Shown: one piece after another, positions 1 to 7,575 of the stretch
Position numbering within the stretch: the stretch's first letter is position 1
How the letters are laid out: each line of letters begins with the position of its first letter
Origin: Micavibrio sp964400125
GTDB lineage: Bacteria; Pseudomonadota; Alphaproteobacteria; Micavibrionales; Micavibrionaceae
Reading direction: 5' to 3'
DNA: 64,000 nt
NCBI GenBank assembly: GCA_964400125.1
Contig: CAYNSR010000011.1
Coordinates: 13,343 to 77,342 of the forward strand
The notes under the pieces: generated by a model
What the model was told of the DNA's origin: nothing
What the model saw: only the letters and a program-made list of their open reading frames with translations
Databases searched by the model: none
Program-made: the position numbers and the translations under genes

Positions 1-335
1 GCCAGATTTCCGAGGAAGTGAAAGATTTGGCCGGGCGCGCCCGCGAAGGCAAATTGAAACCCGTCGAATTTCAGGGCGGGACGTTCAGTGTGTCGAACCT
101 CGGCATGTACGGGATCAAGGATTTCGCCGCCATCATCAACCCGCCGCAGGCCTGCATTCTGGCCGTCGGTGCGGGGATCGAGCAGCCGGTGGTGAAGGAC
201 GGCCAGCTTGCCGTCGGCACAGTGATGTCTGTCACCCTGTCGGTCGATCACCGCGCCGTGGACGGGGCTGTGGGTGCGGAATTCCTGCAATATTTCAAGC
301 GATACATTGAAAATCCGGTGGCGATGCTTGTCTGA
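1..335 (+). CDS. pdhC: Dihydrolipoamide acetyltransferase (pyruvate dehydrogenase E2), C-terminal part
   Basis: This is the C-terminal piece of the E2 component, which transfers acetyl groups from lipoate to CoA; the gene begins left of the window and is in frame from base 3. Visible are the catalytic-domain segment SVSNLGMYGIKDFAAIINPPQ and the active-site signature DHRAVDG near the C-terminus, followed by the usual short ending. The TGA at 333-335 directly abuts the TAA of a gene on the other strand, with no spacer and no visible terminator. The lpdA gene lies 2.5 kb downstream and lipA further on, so this is the tail of a pdh operon. The PDH assignment, rather than 2-oxoglutarate dehydrogenase E2, rests on the context and the motif. 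Confidence 0.93.
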   Translation, partial: QISEEVKDLAGRAREGKLKPVEFQGGTFSVSNLGMYGIKDFAAIINPPQACILAVGAGIEQPVVKDGQLAVGTVMSVTLSVDHRAVDGAVGAEFLQYFKRYIENPVAMLV

Positions 336-1286
336 TTACGAACCCGGTGTTGGGCTGAGCAGCCGAGGCAAGGTCCGGTAATCGAAACCGTAATATAAAC
401 GGCCTATTTCCCGCAGCGTGAATTCCTGATGAACGCCGGAGTCGTCTTTATGAAACTGGGCAATTTTCGGGTTATCCTTTTTACTCATCAGCTCTGTATA
501 TTCGGGCGAACCATCCGCTTCGTAAGATGCCTTGTATTTTTCCCAGATCGTTCCATCAGCTTTAAAAAACTCGAAGAGCTCTTTGGCCGCCTGACCGTTT
601 TCAATCCATTCAGGATGTGTCGCATAAATCTTATCCAAAAGATCTGTAGCCCGGATCATATCTGGTCGCCTAAGCGGGTAGCAATGACGTTGGTCCTGAA
701 CAGGAGAATCGACGAATTCTTTCCGGCTTAGCATCCAGATTGTCATTGCCTGAATGACATGAGCATCAAATTCCAGTTCCAGAGCAATCTCAAGATTTTC
801 TTCAGATGTTCCGGCTCTTAAAGCCAGTTCTTCAAGGCCCTGAACGGCGTGTTGTAGTTCATGACTAAAAATATACGGGCCGCAGTTTTTAATCGAAGCT
901 TCATCCAGTACCATCACTGCGTTATAAAGATCATAAAAAGCCCGTCTACGCGGAGCATCGATATCTTTCCCCGGGTCATCTGATGACGTCAGTTGCGCCA
1001 GACATATCCGAACAGCGTTTTTTCTGGCTTTAGTCAGTGCTTTTTGCATCATCGGGACTTCCTCCAGCGTATCGACGATGTTTTTAACGACAAAACTGGC
1101 TCTGTTAAAGGTGCTGTTCAAATCGCTGAGATAAACACAGTCCTGTGCCGGATTTTTGGGGACTACTCTGACGTCGTCATGCGATACCATCTGCTGAGCG
1201 TTGTCCGATTTTTCTGCCACGGTACCAGATATACTGGCAGCAAGGACAGCGAGGGCGTACTTCGCAATGGTTGATCTGGGGAGCAT
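336..1286 (-). CDS. Putative exported zinc metallopeptidase-like protein (HExxH)
   Basis: A 316-residue protein of unknown specific function. The start at 1286 gives an N-terminal hydrophobic segment (IAKYALAVLAASISGTVA) that looks like a signal peptide. HELQH at residues 142-146 is a zinc-binding HExxH motif, and a conserved-looking ELEFDAHVIQAM segment follows about 35 residues later, where a third ligand could sit. Proteins of this kind occur as uncharacterised putative metallopeptidases in alphaproteobacteria; I cannot name the family with certainty. A longer frame reaches 1358, but its extra 24 codons overlap a good promoter. The gene is convergent with pdhC and touches its stop codon. 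Peptidase activity is an inference from one motif. Confidence 0.75.
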   Translation of the reverse strand: MLPRSTIAKYALAVLAASISGTVAEKSDNAQQMVSHDDVRVVPKNPAQDCVYLSDLNSTFNRASFVVKNIVDTLEEVPMMQKALTKARKNAVRICLAQLTSSDDPGKDIDAPRRRAFYDLYNAVMVLDEASIKNCGPYIFSHELQHAVQGLEELALRAGTSEENLEIALELEFDAHVIQAMTIWMLSRKEFVDSPVQDQRHCYPLRRPDMIRATDLLDKIYATHPEWIENGQAAKELFEFFKADGTIWEKYKASYEADGSPEYTELMSKKDNPKIAQFHKDDSGVHQEFTLREIGRLYYGFDYRTLPRLLSPTPGS

Positions 1287-1293
1287 CAGATTA

Positions 1294-1321
1294 TTTATAC
1301 GGAAAATTGCGGGCGTGTCAA
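1294..1321 (-). promoter_or_regulatory. Sigma-70-type promoter of the metallopeptidase gene, possibly leaderless
   Basis: On the minus strand TTGACA (1316-1321) is followed after 16 bases by TATAAA (1294-1299). The -10 box ends 7 bases before the ATG at 1286, so the transcript would begin at or next to the start codon. No Shine-Dalgarno sequence precedes that ATG, which agrees with a leaderless mRNA. The assignment is from motif match and spacing only. Confidence 0.6.
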
Positions 1322-1477
1322 ATATCGAGTGAGTTAGAAAAATACAACAACACCACATATAAAATTAATCCACAAATCTATCCTTGTGGGAATTAACGAC
1401 TTCTCCAGCCGGGCAATCCAACCCTATGCATAGAATGAATTCTCATGGTGTCTGATTCGTCCGGGGGAGTGTGGGGC

Positions 1478-2143
1478 ATGCGTATCGAACTTGTCGGCGG
1501 TCTGGGGATCGGTAAATCGACATTGTGCAAGGCGCTCGATAAAATCGGGTTCAATTCAATCTACGAAAACCTCAATACCAATCCGTTTCTGGCCGATTGT
1601 TTTCGTGACCCGTCGAATTTCCGTTTTCCGTCGCAGATGTGGTTTGCGCTGTCCAAGTTTCATGAGATTAAAAAATTCGAACGCGCCGACCGGATCAATG
1701 TGTTGGACCAGTCTGTCCTGAATGTCCGCGCCTATACCAATATGCTGTTCAGGGACGCCGATGCGGAGGCCCTGCATATTATCAACCAGTGTTTCGATTA
1801 TCTTGAAGGCAGGCTGGGCAAGCCGGATTTGCTGATTAATCTGAAATGTTCGCCGCAGGAGCAACTGCGCCGCATTCGCGGACGCAACCGCGATCATGAA
1901 AAGACCGTGGCGCTGGAATACATCACCGATTTGCAGCAGGAGATCAATATTCTGGTCCATCATGCGCGGGCGGACGGGTGCGCCGTGTTCGATATCGACA
2001 CGGAAAAAGTCTTTTTCCCTGACAATATCGCCTATGCCGAACAACTGGCCGGGCAGGTCGCGGATATGTTCAGACTCGATCTGTCGTCCGTTCTGGAACA
2101 GGGGCGTCCCGTTCAGTACGGTCTGGCTGTTGGGGCGGAGTAG
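1478..2143 (+). CDS. Deoxynucleoside kinase family protein (first of a tandem pair)
   Basis: A 221-residue P-loop kinase that should phosphorylate a deoxynucleoside to its 5'-monophosphate in the cytoplasm. The Walker A loop GGLGIGKST is at residues 7-15, a conserved Glu follows at 30 (ENL), and the lid region RIRGRNRDHE resembles the Arg-rich lid of the dNK/dCK/dGK family. The usual E/D-R-S motif reads D77-Q78-S79, so the arginine that normally helps bind phosphate is replaced. The start at 1478 is preceded by GGGGGAG at a good distance; an in-frame start at 1445 has none. It lies 6 bases upstream of a paralogue. Substrate preference cannot be read from the sequence. Confidence 0.82.
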   Translation: MRIELVGGLGIGKSTLCKALDKIGFNSIYENLNTNPFLADCFRDPSNFRFPSQMWFALSKFHEIKKFERADRINVLDQSVLNVRAYTNMLFRDADAEALHIINQCFDYLEGRLGKPDLLINLKCSPQEQLRRIRGRNRDHEKTVALEYITDLQQEINILVHHARADGCAVFDIDTEKVFFPDNIAYAEQLAGQVADMFRLDLSSVLEQGRPVQYGLAVGAE

Positions 2144-2149
2144 TTTTCA

Positions 2150-2800
2150 ATGCGGGTTGAAATTATCGGCGGTCTTGGTGTTGGCAAAACAACCCTGTGC
2201 GCGGGCCTGACGCGGTTGGGGTTTGATTGCATCAACGAAAATCTGGGCCGCAACCAGTATCTGGACCTGTCCTACCAGAATCCGGAAAGCTACGGCGTCT
2301 ATTCCCAGATTTCCTTTGTGCTGGGGAATTATTTTACCTTCCGGCAAAATGCCCGCCCCGGCCATATCAGTATTTTCGATTATTCGATCATCAACGATAT
2401 GGCCTATGCCACGTTGTTCCTGAACGATTCCGAACGCGATACGGTCCTGAACCTGATCGATTGCATGGAACGCAAAGAAGGGCGGGCGGGACTTTATCTT
2501 TACCTGACCTGTCCTGCCGATGTGCAGATGACGCGCATTCGCTTCCGCAATCGCGATCACGAGCGCGGCGTGACCCGGAATTTCGTCGAACATCTGGATT
2601 CCCACCTGCGCCACTACACGGCACAGGCCGCAGAGAACGGCGCCCGCATCATCACCATCGACACATCCGCCATCGACCTGATGCACGACCATGCCTATGT
2701 CGCCGCCCTGAGCCGTAAAATCCAGTCCCTTTCCGGCATCCACGCCAGACCCGGCGGCGTCTTCCAGCCTGAACTGGATCTGGAAGCGGCGGCGGAGTAG
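2150..2800 (+). CDS. Deoxynucleoside kinase family protein (second of a tandem pair)
   Basis: A 216-residue paralogue of the upstream kinase with the same layout: Walker A GGLGVGKTT at residues 7-15, Glu30 in ENL, and lid RIRFRNRDHE at 129-138. The E/D-R-S motif is D77-Y78-S79, again without the arginine and different from the first copy. The two proteins match best in these motifs and differ elsewhere, so the duplication is old and the substrates may differ, as in the paired dAK/dGK kinases of lactobacilli (an analogy, not shown here). Only 6 bases separate the genes, so they are probably co-transcribed. It is followed by 100 bases and then lpdA. Confidence 0.82.
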   Translation: MRVEIIGGLGVGKTTLCAGLTRLGFDCINENLGRNQYLDLSYQNPESYGVYSQISFVLGNYFTFRQNARPGHISIFDYSIINDMAYATLFLNDSERDTVLNLIDCMERKEGRAGLYLYLTCPADVQMTRIRFRNRDHERGVTRNFVEHLDSHLRHYTAQAAENGARIITIDTSAIDLMHDHAYVAALSRKIQSLSGIHARPGGVFQPELDLEAAAE

Positions 2801-2900
2801 TATTTTCATACAGAAACATAAAAACAAGGTTATCAAAGGCTTCGCGGCGCGCTATAACCCTTGAGCGTCGGGTTTATTGACTGTTTGAAGAGAGATTTAA

Positions 2901-4301
2901 ATGTCCGAACATGCGTTTGATGTTGTGGTGATTGGCGGCGGTCCCGGCGGGTATGTGGCGGCGATTCGCGCGGCGCAACTGGGGATGAAGACGGCTGTGG
3001 TGGAGGCGTCTCATCTGGGCGGGATCTGCCTGAACTGGGGCTGCATCCCGACCAAGGCGCTTTTGCGTTCAGCAGAGGTCTATCACCTGATGCAGCACGC
3101 AAATGATTTTGGCCTTTCCGCCAGTGGGATATCGTTTGATCTTAAAAAAGTAGTTGAACGTTCCCGTGCCGTGTCAAAGCAGCTTTCGGGCGGCATCGGG
3201 CATTTACTGAAAAAGAACAAGGTTGCCGTCTTTGACGGCTGGGGCAAGCTGGCGGGCAAGGGCAAGGTGTCAGTTGAAAAGGACAAAAAGGTCACGGATA
3301 CGCTGAGCGCCAAATACATCATCATCGCCACAGGTGCGCGGGCGCGGGTTCTGCCCGGGCTGGAGCCGGACGGCAAGCTGATCTGGACCTATCGAGAGGC
3401 GCTGGTCCCCGATGTGATGCCGAAATCGTTGCTGGTGGTGGGGTCCGGTGCTATCGGGATCGAATTCGCCAGTTTCTTTCATACCCTTGGCGCTGACGTC
3501 ACTGTGGCCGAAGTCATGGACCGGGTCATGCCGGTGGAAGACGAGGAAATTTCCACGCTGGCCCGAAAATCCTTTGAAAAGCAGGGCATGAAGATCATGA
3601 CCGGGGTCAAGGTGACAAAGCTGGAGAAGGGCGCGAACAGCGTGACCGCCCATATCGAGGTCGCCGGAAAAATAGAAAAACTGACGGTTGATCGCGTGAT
3701 TATGGCGGTCGGCATTGTAGCCAATACCGAAAATATCGGGCTGGAGGGCACCGGGGTCAAAATTGAAAAAGGCCAGATCGTCACCGATGAATATCTGCGC
3801 ACGGGCGAACCGGGCGTTTACGCCATCGGCGATGTCGCCGGGGCCCCGTGGCTGGCGCACAAGGCGTCGCATGAAGGGGTAATCTGCATAGAAAAAATCG
3901 CCGGGGTAAAGGACGTTCACCCGATGAAGCGCGAAAACATCCCCGGTTGCACCTATTGTCACCCGCAAGTGGCTTCCGTTGGTTTGACCGAGGCCAAAGC
4001 AAAAGCCGCCGGATATGACGTCAAAGTGGGCCGCTTCCCCTTTATCGGCAACGGCAAGGCCATCGCCCTGGGCGAGCCCGAAGGTCTGGTCAAAACCGTT
4101 TTTGACGCCAAAACCGGGGAACTTTTGGGCGCGCATATGATTGGCGCGGAAGTTACCGAGCTGATTCAGGGCTTTGTCGTCGGTAAAACCATGGAAGCGA
4201 CCGAACTCGATTTCATGCACACCATCTTCGCCCACCCGACCCTGTCGGAGATGATGCATGAGAGTGTGTTATCGGCTTATGGGAAGGCTATACATTTCTA
4301 G
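2901..4301 (+). CDS. lpdA: Dihydrolipoamide dehydrogenase (E3)
   Basis: A 466-residue flavoprotein that reoxidises dihydrolipoamide of 2-oxoacid dehydrogenase complexes using NAD+. FAD-binding GGGPGGYVA starts at residue 12, the redox-active disulfide is C43-x4-C48 in CLNWGC, the NAD Rossmann motif VGSGAIGIEFA is mid-protein, and the second FAD motif is GDVAGAPWLAHKA. The catalytic pair H445 and E450 lies in AHPTLSEMMHES. The length is normal. It sits downstream of pdhC and the dNK pair, in a pdh-lip locus. Its stop TAG is part of a CTAG shared with the stop of a minus-strand gene. A divergent copy of its last 31 codons lies 530 bases downstream. Confidence 0.97.
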   Translation: MSEHAFDVVVIGGGPGGYVAAIRAAQLGMKTAVVEASHLGGICLNWGCIPTKALLRSAEVYHLMQHANDFGLSASGISFDLKKVVERSRAVSKQLSGGIGHLLKKNKVAVFDGWGKLAGKGKVSVEKDKKVTDTLSAKYIIIATGARARVLPGLEPDGKLIWTYREALVPDVMPKSLLVVGSGAIGIEFASFFHTLGADVTVAEVMDRVMPVEDEEISTLARKSFEKQGMKIMTGVKVTKLEKGANSVTAHIEVAGKIEKLTVDRVIMAVGIVANTENIGLEGTGVKIEKGQIVTDEYLRTGEPGVYAIGDVAGAPWLAHKASHEGVICIEKIAGVKDVHPMKRENIPGCTYCHPQVASVGLTEAKAKAAGYDVKVGRFPFIGNGKAIALGEPEGLVKTVFDAKTGELLGAHMIGAEVTELIQGFVVGKTMEATELDFMHTIFAHPTLSEMMHESVLSAYGKAIHF

Positions 4302-4636
4302 CGGGGTTTTGGAATTGTCACAGCAACCTGATAACCTTTTTCGGATAATTTTCCACGTACTTTTTCGAACATTTCCTGATCCGCAAAGGCATAGTACGAG
4401 AATTTTTCCTTCAGGCCGATTGTGCCCAACTGGAAACGCAAATTTCTTGACTGGGCCCCTGTCCCCGGCAAGGCGCAAGCTGTGGGTATGCTTTCGATAA
4501 TAGGATTGACTGCGTCCTCATAGACATTGTTCATCCAATATTCATCGTTGGCCTTTTCTCCCTCAACAAGGATGATAAACGGCATGCCTGTGTCTTGGGC
4601 GATTTTAATTGCGGTTTTATCTGCTTCTTCCGACAT
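4298..4636 (-). CDS. Hypothetical protein, 112 aa
   Basis: A small, charged soluble protein with no signal peptide or membrane segment and no family I recognise. A strong Shine-Dalgarno sequence (AGGAGAG) sits just upstream of the ATG at 4636, which supports expression. It converges on lpdA and its TAG overlaps the lpdA TAG in the sequence CTAG. The next minus-strand gene (4922-5944) ends in exactly the same way on the lpdA remnant, so both genes stop at an identical CTAGCGG. No function is proposed. Confidence 0.65.
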   Translation of the reverse strand: MSEEADKTAIKIAQDTGMPFIILVEGEKANDEYWMNNVYEDAVNPIIESIPTACALPGTGAQSRNLRFQLGTIGLKEKFSYYAFADQEMFEKVRGKLSEKGYQVAVTIPKPR

Positions 4637-4783
4637 TGTTTGCTCTCCTGCTATGCGCTTAGCAAACCCTATTCTGTATTCCCATATTGCGTCAATAAAA
4701 ATCTAGTGAACGAAGTGTTCAGATGCCCCGGTTTGGGAAAAGACCGGATGGAGAAGGTTTTTTGGAAACCTGTTTCTAAGAGC

Positions 4784-4830
4784 TCGGACCGCCCGATCGG
4801 CAAAAAGCCGGACTGGATATGTGTCCGCGC
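4784..4830 (+). pseudogene. lipA 5' fragment (remnant)
   Basis: About 47 bases encode SDRPIGKKPDWICVRA, which matches residues 21-36 of the intact LipA further on (PDRPMGKKPEWIRVRA) with 12 of 16 residues identical and 7 base differences. The similarity stops abruptly at 4830, where a piece of lpdA begins. There is no recognisable lipA sequence upstream of 4784. It is therefore the left half of a chimeric scar and is not expected to be functional. Confidence 0.8.
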
Positions 4831-4925
4831 TTGATTTCATGCATACCATCTTTGCGCACCCGACTTTAAGCGAGATGATGCACGAAAGCGTGCTGTCGGC
4901 GTATGGCCGGACAATTCATTTCTAG
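4830..4925 (+). pseudogene. lpdA 3' fragment (remnant)
   Basis: These 96 bases encode the last 31 residues of Lpd plus a TAG stop. 29 of 31 residues equal those of the intact lpdA, yet 22 of 96 bases differ and nearly all changes are silent. That pattern shows the two copies diverged while both were under selection, so the fragment comes from a functional paralogue or from a related strain's gene, not from a recent duplication that decayed. It is fused to the lipA fragment with no gap. The four bases after the stop (CGG and context) also match the intact locus. Confidence 0.88.
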
Positions 4926-5944
4926 CGGTGTGGTGAAAATTCCTGAATAAATTGTTTCATGCGCTCGTTTTCCGGATCATTTTTCTGAATCATCGCCTGA
5001 TGGGCATCAGATGGAGTTGTCGATGTATGTTTGAACGAGTCATCAGCGAGGACACGAACGGCACCGTGAAAATCGGCACCAAGCTCCAAAATCCTCTTTG
5101 CGATAGGTCCATTCAAATGAGTAATTGCCTGATATAAAGCTAGCGGAGTAGGCCGGGCACCTTGGGTAATCAGTGCGTCAACGTCTTCGGGGGTTTCTCC
5201 ATATTTTGCGATCGTATTTTCCAAAAATCGTGTAGCAACATCTGCCGGGGGTTCATATTTGTAGCGGCCATGCTGTTGGACCTGCTCTATAGCTTCTTCA
5301 GCAGAAGTCGCTCTCCAAGGCACAATAGACAGGGTATAAGCAGGGGTGCCTTCGGCTTCAGAGACTATTCTGTCTCTTTCATCTTCGTATCTTGGCAATT
5401 CCCATTCATTTAGCTGGAGTGCCTTGAGAGGCCCGTTTTCATTGAGCTGGTATACCAAGAATCCGTAAACGGGAGGATTTTCCTCGGGATTTAAATAAAT
5501 TCTCTGACGTGCTGCACTGCGGCCAAGAATAGTCTCCAGATATTCCCCACTGGAAGAGTAATATATTCCAGTATCCGCGGGAAATGTTGTCATGCCGATA
5601 TGTATATTTGCTGCTTTTCCTGCATCGGCAAGAACATCATCAGGATGATATTTCATTTGAATGGCCTCAATTTCGCGCTCCACAATCAACGCTTCCAAAG
5701 TCTTACGGAAGGTTTCAAGTTCCTCGTCTGAATAGGTGTTTTCGTTGCGGGCGGCAGATGATACGGCGTTTGATGCCTGCATCAACTCAATTTCGAATTG
5801 GTGTTCTGAAATGCGATGCTTGCCGGAAACCCATCTTTCTACCAAGTTGTTGGCAGCGCCTTTTTTCAGCAGAGAGGTCCAGAATTCCGCCATTTTTTCT
5901 GCGGCCTTTTGGAATGAATCTTTTTGGTCAGAAATGCTGTCCAT
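4922..5944 (-). CDS. Hypothetical protein, 340 aa, weak ankyrin-like C-terminus
   Basis: No signal peptide or membrane span is visible. The N-terminal 120 residues are rich in Glu, Lys and Ala and predicted helical by eye. The C-terminal part (VDALITQGARPTPLALYQAITHL, IAKRILELGAD, split here) has the spacing and the LGAD-type ending of ankyrin repeats, but too weakly for a firm call. GAGGAGG precedes the ATG at a rather long distance. The gene ends on the CTAG of the lpdA remnant, exactly as the gene at 4298 ends on intact lpdA. Function unknown. Confidence 0.65.
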   Translation of the reverse strand: MDSISDQKDSFQKAAEKMAEFWTSLLKKGAANNLVERWVSGKHRISEHQFEIELMQASNAVSSAARNENTYSDEELETFRKTLEALIVEREIEAIQMKYHPDDVLADAGKAANIHIGMTTFPADTGIYYSSSGEYLETILGRSAARQRIYLNPEENPPVYGFLVYQLNENGPLKALQLNEWELPRYEDERDRIVSEAEGTPAYTLSIVPWRATSAEEAIEQVQQHGRYKYEPPADVATRFLENTIAKYGETPEDVDALITQGARPTPLALYQAITHLNGPIAKRILELGADFHGAVRVLADDSFKHTSTTPSDAHQAMIQKNDPENERMKQFIQEFSPHR

Positions 5945-6039
5945 AATATTAATGGCCTCCTCTGTAAACTTGCGTACTTATATACCGGACTGTAACATAA
6001 TTATGTAATCATAAATAGTTTTTTGTGTCCGGTCAAACG

Positions 6040-6148
6040 AGGCCTGTTGCAAAAGTGGGCAAGAGAAGATCGGGGAACGATAACCCATTGAAAAAACACC
6101 ATGCGTTACAGAATGGGTTCATCTTTTACCGACTTTTGCAACAGGCCT
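6040..6148. mobile_element. 109-bp palindromic MITE-like element
   Basis: Perfect 17-bp terminal inverted repeats AGGCCTGTTGCAAAAGT (6040-6056) and its complement (6132-6148) enclose a second, internal inverted repeat AACCCATT/AATGGGTT (6082-6089 and 6112-6119). The element is too short to encode a transposase. The ends resemble the GGCxxTGTTGCAAA style of IS6-type termini, but I cannot assign a family. Its right end supplies the stop codon of the neighbouring nicotinamidase-like gene. Confidence 0.7.
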
Positions 6149-6863
6149 ACTGCACTTTTGGCCGGAGGGAGAAGGGCTGTTTTATTAGGGTTTGCGGCAG
6201 TTCGGCTGAATGTATTACTTTAACACCTGCTTGGTGGAACATTCCCCTTATAATATCGACGGTGGTTTTGCCATTCTCTGCCGGAATATTCAGTGATTTT
6301 GTAGCATCGGACAGGAAATATGTATCAAATCCTTCCATTTGCCCGTCATAGGCTGTCAGCCCTGCGCAAAAATCTTCCAGCAAACCGCAAACGACGATTT
6401 TTTTAATCCCCATTTCTTTTAATGTCTGTGTCAGGGTTTTTCCATCGGGATAGGTAATGATCGTTCTGCGGTCATCCATGTAAAATGCAGAATAGGCGTG
6501 AATGGCGGGATCAGTCCCTTTCACAACAACGCGATGCCCATTTTTTACATTCAGGTCTTTATGAAACTCAGTTCCCTTGGTCCCTTTAACGCAGTGATCG
6601 GGCCATAAATATTGTCCACCAAAATCGGTGTGGATGGTATCAAGCGGTTTTTTACCCGGGTGCGAACGTGCGAAAAAAGCATGATCGGGGTCGTGTTCTT
6701 CCTTGGTCCAGATGACCTGATTGAAGTGGCCCGCGACGTCATTGATGATGGGGATGATCTCATCACCTCCGGGGGCCATCAGCGCGCCGTCAGGCGGAAG
6801 AAAATCATATGTCATATCTACGATGATTAAAGCTGTGTCATCATCTGCCATCCAGGCTGCCAT
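6147..6863 (-). CDS. Nicotinamidase/isochorismatase-family hydrolase
   Basis: A 238-residue cysteine hydrolase of the PncA type, which would convert nicotinamide to nicotinate in NAD salvage. Aligning by motif, the catalytic triad is D16 (IVDMTYDF), K115 (VVKGTD) and C166 (GLLEDFCAG). The metal site appears as H57, H61 and H90 (WPDHC), with Glu55 where PncA has Asp. The stop codon TAG at 6147-6149 lies inside the end of the 109-bp palindromic element, so insertion may have changed the C-terminus. The gene is divergent from the phosphatase at 7045. A GGAG sequence supports the start at 6863; an ATG at 6851 is also possible. pncC lies 5 kb away, also in pyridine-nucleotide recycling. Confidence 0.83.
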   Translation of the reverse strand: MAAWMADDDTALIIVDMTYDFLPPDGALMAPGGDEIIPIINDVAGHFNQVIWTKEEHDPDHAFFARSHPGKKPLDTIHTDFGGQYLWPDHCVKGTKGTEFHKDLNVKNGHRVVVKGTDPAIHAYSAFYMDDRRTIITYPDGKTLTQTLKEMGIKKIVVCGLLEDFCAGLTAYDGQMEGFDTYFLSDATKSLNIPAENGKTTVDIIRGMFHQAGVKVIHSAELPQTLIKQPFSLRPKVQ

Positions 6864-7009
6864 CTTTCGCTCCGTTTTTATGCAAGATAAAGATTTACAA
6901 TCAACATATTGATTATGAAGTGATATTCAATAGACTTTTGGATGCAGTGTCACGGGGGCGCTTTTCCAATGAATCTAGCGGAAATATGCCACGTTACCGT
7001 CAAATCGCA

Positions 7010-7038
7010 TTGGCGTACAAAATCTCTTCTGATAAAGT
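7010..7038 (+). promoter_or_regulatory. Putative promoter of the phosphatase-lipA operon
   Basis: TTGGCG (7010-7015) and TAAAGT (7033-7038) are 17 bases apart. The -10 box ends 6 bases before the ATG at 7045, so transcription could begin at the start codon. Only a weak Shine-Dalgarno sequence is present. Motif evidence only. Confidence 0.4.
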
Positions 7039-7044
7039 GGGCGC

Positions 7045-7575
7045 ATGCTTTATTTCATCCGCCATGGCCAGACCGACGCCAATCTCAACCGCATCAATGC
7101 GGGCGGGGAGTCGGATATTCCGCTGAATGCCACCGGTATGGCGCAAGCGCGGGCCTTTTCCGTGGCCAATCAGGCCCTGATCGAAGGCATTGATGCCGTG
7201 TTCGTCAGCCCGATGATCCGCGCCCGCCAGACTGCGGAGCTGATTTTAGGAAAACACGACAAGCCCATGACAATCATTGAAAATTTGCGCGAATGGCTGC
7301 TGGGCGAATGGTCCAGCCTGCCCTATGAGGAAACGCAGGATCTCTTTACCGGGAACCGCCAGCCCCCCGGCGGTGAAACGCGGGAACAGTTTCATGCGCG
7401 ATCCATTTGCGCCTTGCAGGATGCATCGGGGCGTCATCCGGGGCGCGTTCTGGTCGTCGCCCATGGCGGAATCTGGCATAGTTATGCCAGCCGCATTGCG
7501 CACCCCGTTATCCATATCGATAATTGCGGGTCGGAAGAAATATGCCGCAAGACATTGGGGGGCATTTCCGTATGA
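7045..7575 (+). CDS. Histidine phosphatase family protein (phosphoglycerate mutase-like)
   Basis: A 176-residue branch-1 histidine phosphatase. The RHG motif (R6-H7-G8, RHGQTD) carries the phospho-accepting His, SPMIRARQTAEL is the typical second block, and AHGG near residue 140 holds the second catalytic His. It is short for a mutase and more like a small phosphatase such as CobC/PhoE; the substrate is unknown. Its TGA overlaps the lipA ATG in ATGA, so translation of lipA is probably coupled to it. Confidence 0.85.
   Translation: MLYFIRHGQTDANLNRINAGGESDIPLNATGMAQARAFSVANQALIEGIDAVFVSPMIRARQTAELILGKHDKPMTIIENLREWLLGEWSSLPYEETQDLFTGNRQPPGGETREQFHARSICALQDASGRHPGRVLVVAHGGIWHSYASRIAHPVIHIDNCGSEEICRKTLGGISV

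Noticed and set aside
3270..4259. Long antisense frame (329 codons) opposite lpdA
   Set aside because: It is a shadow created by codon bias of lpdA; it has no family motif and no ribosome-binding site, while lpdA is certain.
4595..4834. 79-codon forward frame as a gene
   Set aside because: Its only recognisable part is the lipA fragment at the end; the rest is antisense to the gene at 4298 or non-coding.
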